Shown: positions 61,110 to 64,000 of the stretch, piece by piece
Numbering within the stretch: the first letter of the stretch is position 1
Layout of the letters: each line of letters opens with the position of its first letter
Origin: Cytobacillus depressus
GTDB taxonomy: Bacteria > Bacillota > Bacilli > Bacillales > Cytobacillaceae
Direction of reading: 5' to 3'
Assembly (NCBI RefSeq): GCF_008923245.1
Contig: NZ_WBOS01000011.1
Span: 62,001 to 126,000, forward strand
Length of the DNA stretch: 64,000 bases
Program-made: the position numbers and the translations under genes
Notes under the pieces: model-generated
The model's input: the letters and a program-made list of their open reading frames with translations, nothing else
Databases searched by the model: none
What the model was told of the DNA's origin: nothing

Positions 61110-61330
61110 TTTCTTCTTCAACTGCCCGTTATTTTGAGTATATTTCTTCACATTTATCTCTATATTTTAATATAAATACCAATTATCTTTAAAAGAGATG
61201 TTCAACTATCTGGCCCTTTTCAAGAAGAAAGACGCTTTCCTTATTTCAGGAAGCGCCCGTTTGTGGAAGATCCTAAATACATCTTTATTGAACTAACGCA
61301 ACCCGTTACTTTAAGTACAATACATCACAA
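61110..61330 (+). repeat. Family B, long family A, family B
   Basis: B at 61123-61155 (CCCGTTATTTTGAGTATA, TTCTTCACA). A at 61201-61269 (TTCAACTATCT, GGCC, CTTTTCAAGAA, CTTTCC, TTTCAGGAAG, CGCC, CGTTTGTGGAA). B at 61290-61330 (TTGAACTAACG, CAACC, CGTTACTTTAAGTACAATAC). This is the clearest B-A-B array. Confidence 0.85.
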
Positions 61331-61379
61331 AGTCCTTAATTATTGGTTTGAATTTTCACCAGTTAAGCATATCAGTGAG

Positions 61380-61766
61380 TTATACACTCTTTTCTACATG
61401 GAAAAAGGACTTTCTAACATAAAATGTATAAATTAAAACGATTACTGACCAAATAAAATTCCCAGTAAACGGTTGTTGATTATATGAGAATAATAGAATA
61501 TTGCTTATTAGCCCAAATCCAAATGAATATAAAATCATTAACCAAAATCCCCATCTTTTTAAACGTATATAACCATATATGATGATAAGGGAAACAACTG
61601 CCAATATAATCCTAAATAGCTGTTCTGGAAAGTTTGGTAAACCAAACCTATCTGCTATGCCAAATTCATTTGCATCTGGATTAAAAAATATGGCTGTGAT
61701 AATCAATACAACTGCACCGAAAATGTAAAAATAACTAATAAAAGATACTCCTAAAGGTCTTTTCAT
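61380..61766 (-). CDS. Small membrane protein, 128 aa
   Basis: Four hydrophobic segments (SFISYFYIFGAVVLIITAIF, LFRIILAVVSLIIIYGYIRL, WLMILYSFGFGLISNILLFS, NFIWSVIVLIYTFYVRKSFF). The architecture resembles DUF2127-like membrane proteins, but I am not sure of the family. GAGGGGGAAAAA precedes the ATG. A family B repeat is close to its stop. Confidence 0.7.
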   Translation of the reverse strand: MKRPLGVSFISYFYIFGAVVLIITAIFFNPDANEFGIADRFGLPNFPEQLFRIILAVVSLIIIYGYIRLKRWGFWLMILYSFGFGLISNILLFSYNQQPFTGNFIWSVIVLIYTFYVRKSFFHVEKSV

Positions 61767-61856
61767 TTTTTCCCCCTCTCTACACTGTTAAATTCAAACC
61801 TTATTCCTTTTCTTATTCAACTGACCTGCCTTTTAGTGAAAAAGCGACTTTGATAT

Positions 61857-62360
61857 CTAAAGATCACGCATGTTCCAAACAAGTTCTCCATTCTCGTCCC
61901 ATATACTATGGTGGCGAATGAAACCAATCTTTTCAAGAACTCGAAAGGAAGCATTATTCCAAGACCTCACAGTAGACCACAGACGCCGTCGTCCAGTGGC
62001 GACCGCAGCTTCTATAATTGCAGATGCAGCTTCAGTTGCATAGCCATTTCCGTGGGCTCTTTGGAACAATTCATAAGCAATTTCCGGCTCTTCTATAGTA
62101 GAACGACCGATAATTAACCCGCAATATCCAATAAAATCTCCTTCATCTTTGCGTCGGATTGTGAGTAGACTTATACCACTTTCCAGTGCTCTTTCACGAA
62201 AACTGATAACTTTTTTGTAAGCAGCTTCAAGAGTTGGCTTAGCAACGCCCCGTTCCCCAACAAGTTCCCTATACCAGGATGCATCTGATTCCTCCCACAT
62301 ACTCAAGTTAAGCCGTTCAGTTATTATTTCAAAATTCATTGCCGAGAATCTATTTGTCAT
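61857..62360 (-). CDS. GNAT family N-acetyltransferase (RimJ/RimL-like)
   Basis: A 167-residue protein of the RimJ/RimL group: FEIITERLNLSMWEESDASW, the acetyl-CoA loop AYELFQRAHGNGYATEAASA and SFRVLEKIGFIRHHSIWDEN. It probably acetylates a protein N-terminus or amino compound. AAAAGGAGG lies 8 bp before ATG 62360. It looks complete. Confidence 0.88.
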   Translation of the reverse strand: MTNRFSAMNFEIITERLNLSMWEESDASWYRELVGERGVAKPTLEAAYKKVISFRERALESGISLLTIRRKDEGDFIGYCGLIIGRSTIEEPEIAYELFQRAHGNGYATEAASAIIEAAVATGRRRLWSTVRSWNNASFRVLEKIGFIRHHSIWDENGELVWNMRDL

Positions 62361-62845
62361 TTAATAACCTCCTTTTCAAGTCATGACATTCTCACGAGAA
62401 ACATTTTATTTTACTTGTTAGTAGAAAATTAATTTAATTTAATACAAACATGTTTCAATATTAGTATCGAAAAAAACTTAAATTATCTCCATTAATTCTA
62501 TACTTAAAGATTACCCGTCCTCAATATTCCATTGCATCTATAACCTTTATTCTTAGCACCTCCCCCAATTCTTCCAAAGGGAATCATTTGTATTCAGAGT
62601 TCAGCACTAAGTTTGATTTCCTCGCACCTGGCATTTCTTATATACTTCTTTTCACTATATATACGCCTTTTCCTATTCCTACCGGAAAAAGCTTTTCATC
62701 GCATAAAAGGACGTCTGATTTTTGCTTTAAAATATAATAGCGGAATTTATCATTTTTGACATTTTTGTAGACTGACATGAGGGGGAGTGTCGGTTGTATT
62801 GGTTCAACTTTTCATCTTATACACATATAATTTTTAATATTGATT
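62361..62845. other. Intergenic region without a supported gene
   Basis: AT-rich. No frame with ribosome binding site. A short hairpin (CCTATTCCTACCGG area) is present, but nothing I can name. Confidence 0.4.
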
Positions 62846-62846
62846 C

Positions 62847-62872
62847 TTCAACTAATGCACCCTTTCGTGGAA
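62847..62872. repeat. Family A type short hairpin, degenerate
   Basis: TTCAACTAATG, CACC, CTTTCGTGGAA. Confidence 0.6.
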
Positions 62873-62888
62873 TAAGGAACAAGAGCCT

Positions 62889-63020
62889 TCAACCAATAAT
62901 TAGCTTCAGTTCTTGCTCAAAAGATTGTGCATTAAATAATAATTGTTCTAGATAGTTAATTAATGTGGGGTTAATGCGAACGCTGATCCTTCCATTAGTT
63001 TTGTGACGATCAAAACTTTC
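62889..63020 (-). pseudogene. C-terminal fragment of an unknown protein
   Basis: One frame reads DRHKTNGRISVRINPTLINY then LEQLLFNAQSFEQELKLIIG-stop. The amphipathic composition looks coding, but there is no start codon in the frame and no family is recognised. It is probably a remnant. Confidence 0.3.
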
Positions 63021-63129
63021 CCTGTAAAATCAGTATTAAAAATTAACCATTCAGAATTTAGCTTAGATTTAAATATGGTGTGTTCGTTAGTTCTGGATAC
63101 AAGTTGTCTAGAGGGGGGCACAATCGCCT

Positions 63130-63552
63130 TCACTTTTCAGATTTCTCATGTAATTCCGCTTCCTTGGCCAACATTTCCGGATTCTCGGTCAGCTCCGGCG
63201 GCTCAAATACTTGACGCAATTCAATCTGACCTTCCCCATGTCCTTGCGGGTCCGGCATCCGCATAGCCCACTCGATGGCTTCTTCCCTCGTCTTCACATC
63301 AATCAGAATGAACCCGGCAATCAATTCTTTCGATTCCGTAAATGGGCCATCCGTAACCACCGGCTTTTCCCCTGGTTTCGGATACGAAAGGCGAATCCCA
63401 TTGGAACTTGGATGAAGTCCTTTAGCCGCAACCCGCACGCCTGCCTTAACTAATTCCTCATTGTACTTCGTCATGGCTTCAATGAGCTCAGAGTTCGGGA
63501 GCTTTCCGGCTTCCGAATTCTTCGAGGCTTTGACAATCATCATAAACAGCAT
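63130..63552 (-). CDS. YCII-related domain protein
   Basis: A 140-residue YCII/DGPF-type protein: MLFMMIVKASKNSEAGKLPN, VVTDGPFTESKELIAGFILI, EWAMRMPDPQGHGEGQIELR. TDGPF(x)ESKE is the hallmark of the DGPF group, which often lies beside ECF sigma genes; none is seen here. Function unknown. GAAGGAGGAAATTTTT before the ATG is a clear ribosome binding site. Confidence 0.88.
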   Translation of the reverse strand: MLFMMIVKASKNSEAGKLPNSELIEAMTKYNEELVKAGVRVAAKGLHPSSNGIRLSYPKPGEKPVVTDGPFTESKELIAGFILIDVKTREEAIEWAMRMPDPQGHGEGQIELRQVFEPPELTENPEMLAKEAELHEKSEK

Positions 63553-63796
63553 AAAAATTTCCTCCTTCTTTTTAGAGGCAAATCCCCTAATTGACCTCTT
63601 TATAAATACAACGAACCGGTATCTTCAAAATCGACACTTTGAAAATTTTTTTAAAACATAACCCTCACTTTCACCCTAATTTTACCAAATAATTATCTGA
63701 TTGTTTAGTCTCTTTAAAAACATTAAACATCCTCCTCTGAAGACTTGTAACCTTCTCCAATGTTAATTCCATAAATAGATAATTTAAGTATAAATA

Positions 63797-63821
63797 AGAA
63801 AAAGCTCAGACGTCTTGAGCT
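63797..63821. terminator. Hairpin near the window end
   Basis: AAAGCTCA and TGAGCTTT around a 7-nt loop, followed by CTTTG. Confidence 0.6.
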
Positions 63822-63943
63822 TTCTTTGTTCGGTTTATTGCAAACCCAATCACAAATTAATACTTATATACTTTTTTTAAAAAAATTCAATGCTAATAAC
63901 AAATTAATTTATCAGTTCGGGACATGAATTATTTTATTTCTTC

Positions 63944-64000
63944 TTCAACTATTCTGCCCCTTTACTACAATAAGAAAAAGCCATTCTCCTTCTTGAAGAA
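63944..64000 (+). repeat. Repeat unit running off the window
   Basis: TTCAACTATTC, TGCC, CCTTTACTACA, then AATAAGAAAAAGC as at 1931. It is an 11-4-11 unit with degenerate right arm; the end of the window cuts the repeat. Confidence 0.5.

Noticed and set aside
1811-61269. CRISPR array as an explanation for the dispersed repeats
   Set aside because: The repeats are not evenly spaced, have no spacer-sized gaps and no cas genes are present.
15934-61269. A true integron gene-cassette array
   Set aside because: No integron integrase is visible, the RYYYAAC/GTTRRRY fit is loose, and genes lie on both strands. The comparison is kept only as an idea to test.

Overview
The window is low-GC, AT-rich DNA from a Bacillaceae-type Firmicute. 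Ribosome binding sites are strong AGGAGG types, start codons include TTG and GTG, several lipoproteins have LxGC lipoboxes, and the families are typical of Bacillus relatives (DUF3888, DUF1292, DUF4870, DUF4179/DUF5643, small WYL-like, BsaA-type glutathione peroxidase). I cannot name the species. No rRNA or tRNA gene was seen.

The stretch reads as an accessory region in decay. It is a string of mostly single-gene units, most on the minus strand, with at least 17 broken or truncated genes. Left part (1-11 kb): a lipocalin-like/SDR pair, a DUF3888 protein between two direct repeats, a degraded group II intron, an MFS exporter and a VOC protein. Next (11-27 kb): an isochorismatase-like hydrolase, small lipoproteins and membrane proteins, a redox block (Tpx-like, OsmC, HesB-like, CMD protein, TetR) in which three of the genes share an operator-like palindrome, and two intact group II introns of equal length. 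Middle (27-36 kb): remnants of mobile elements (Tn3 transposase N-terminus, large serine recombinase, tyrosine recombinase) around an ABC-F ATPase. Right part (36-64 kb): an orphan molybdenum hydroxylase subunit, an ECF sigma/anti-sigma deletion fusion, an HxlR regulator divergent from a quinone-reductase-like gene, an EamA transporter, a secreted S15 peptidase, a glutathione peroxidase, a flavin monooxygenase/oxidoreductase/LysR cluster, a purine permease with a divergent LysR gene and a deaminase stub, and small lipoproteins, GNAT and YCII proteins.

The most unusual feature is a dispersed modular hairpin. The short form is 26 bp: an 11-nt arm beginning TTC, a four-base centre (CGCC, CACC or GGCC), and an 11-nt arm ending GAA. 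The long form of about 70 bp is two such units around an internal hairpin. I count more than 25 copies in 64 kb. All long copies read in the same direction, and many lie within about 30 bp of the stop codon of a minus-strand gene. All three group II introns sit against the central four bases of such a hairpin or a relative. One copy has become the C-terminus of a truncated dehydrogenase. A second, B-type repeat (core CCGTTACTTTAAGTACA followed by TTCACAA) often lies 35-85 bp from a long copy.

Limits: everything here was read by eye. Family names rest on remembered motifs, and no alignment, folding or database search was run.
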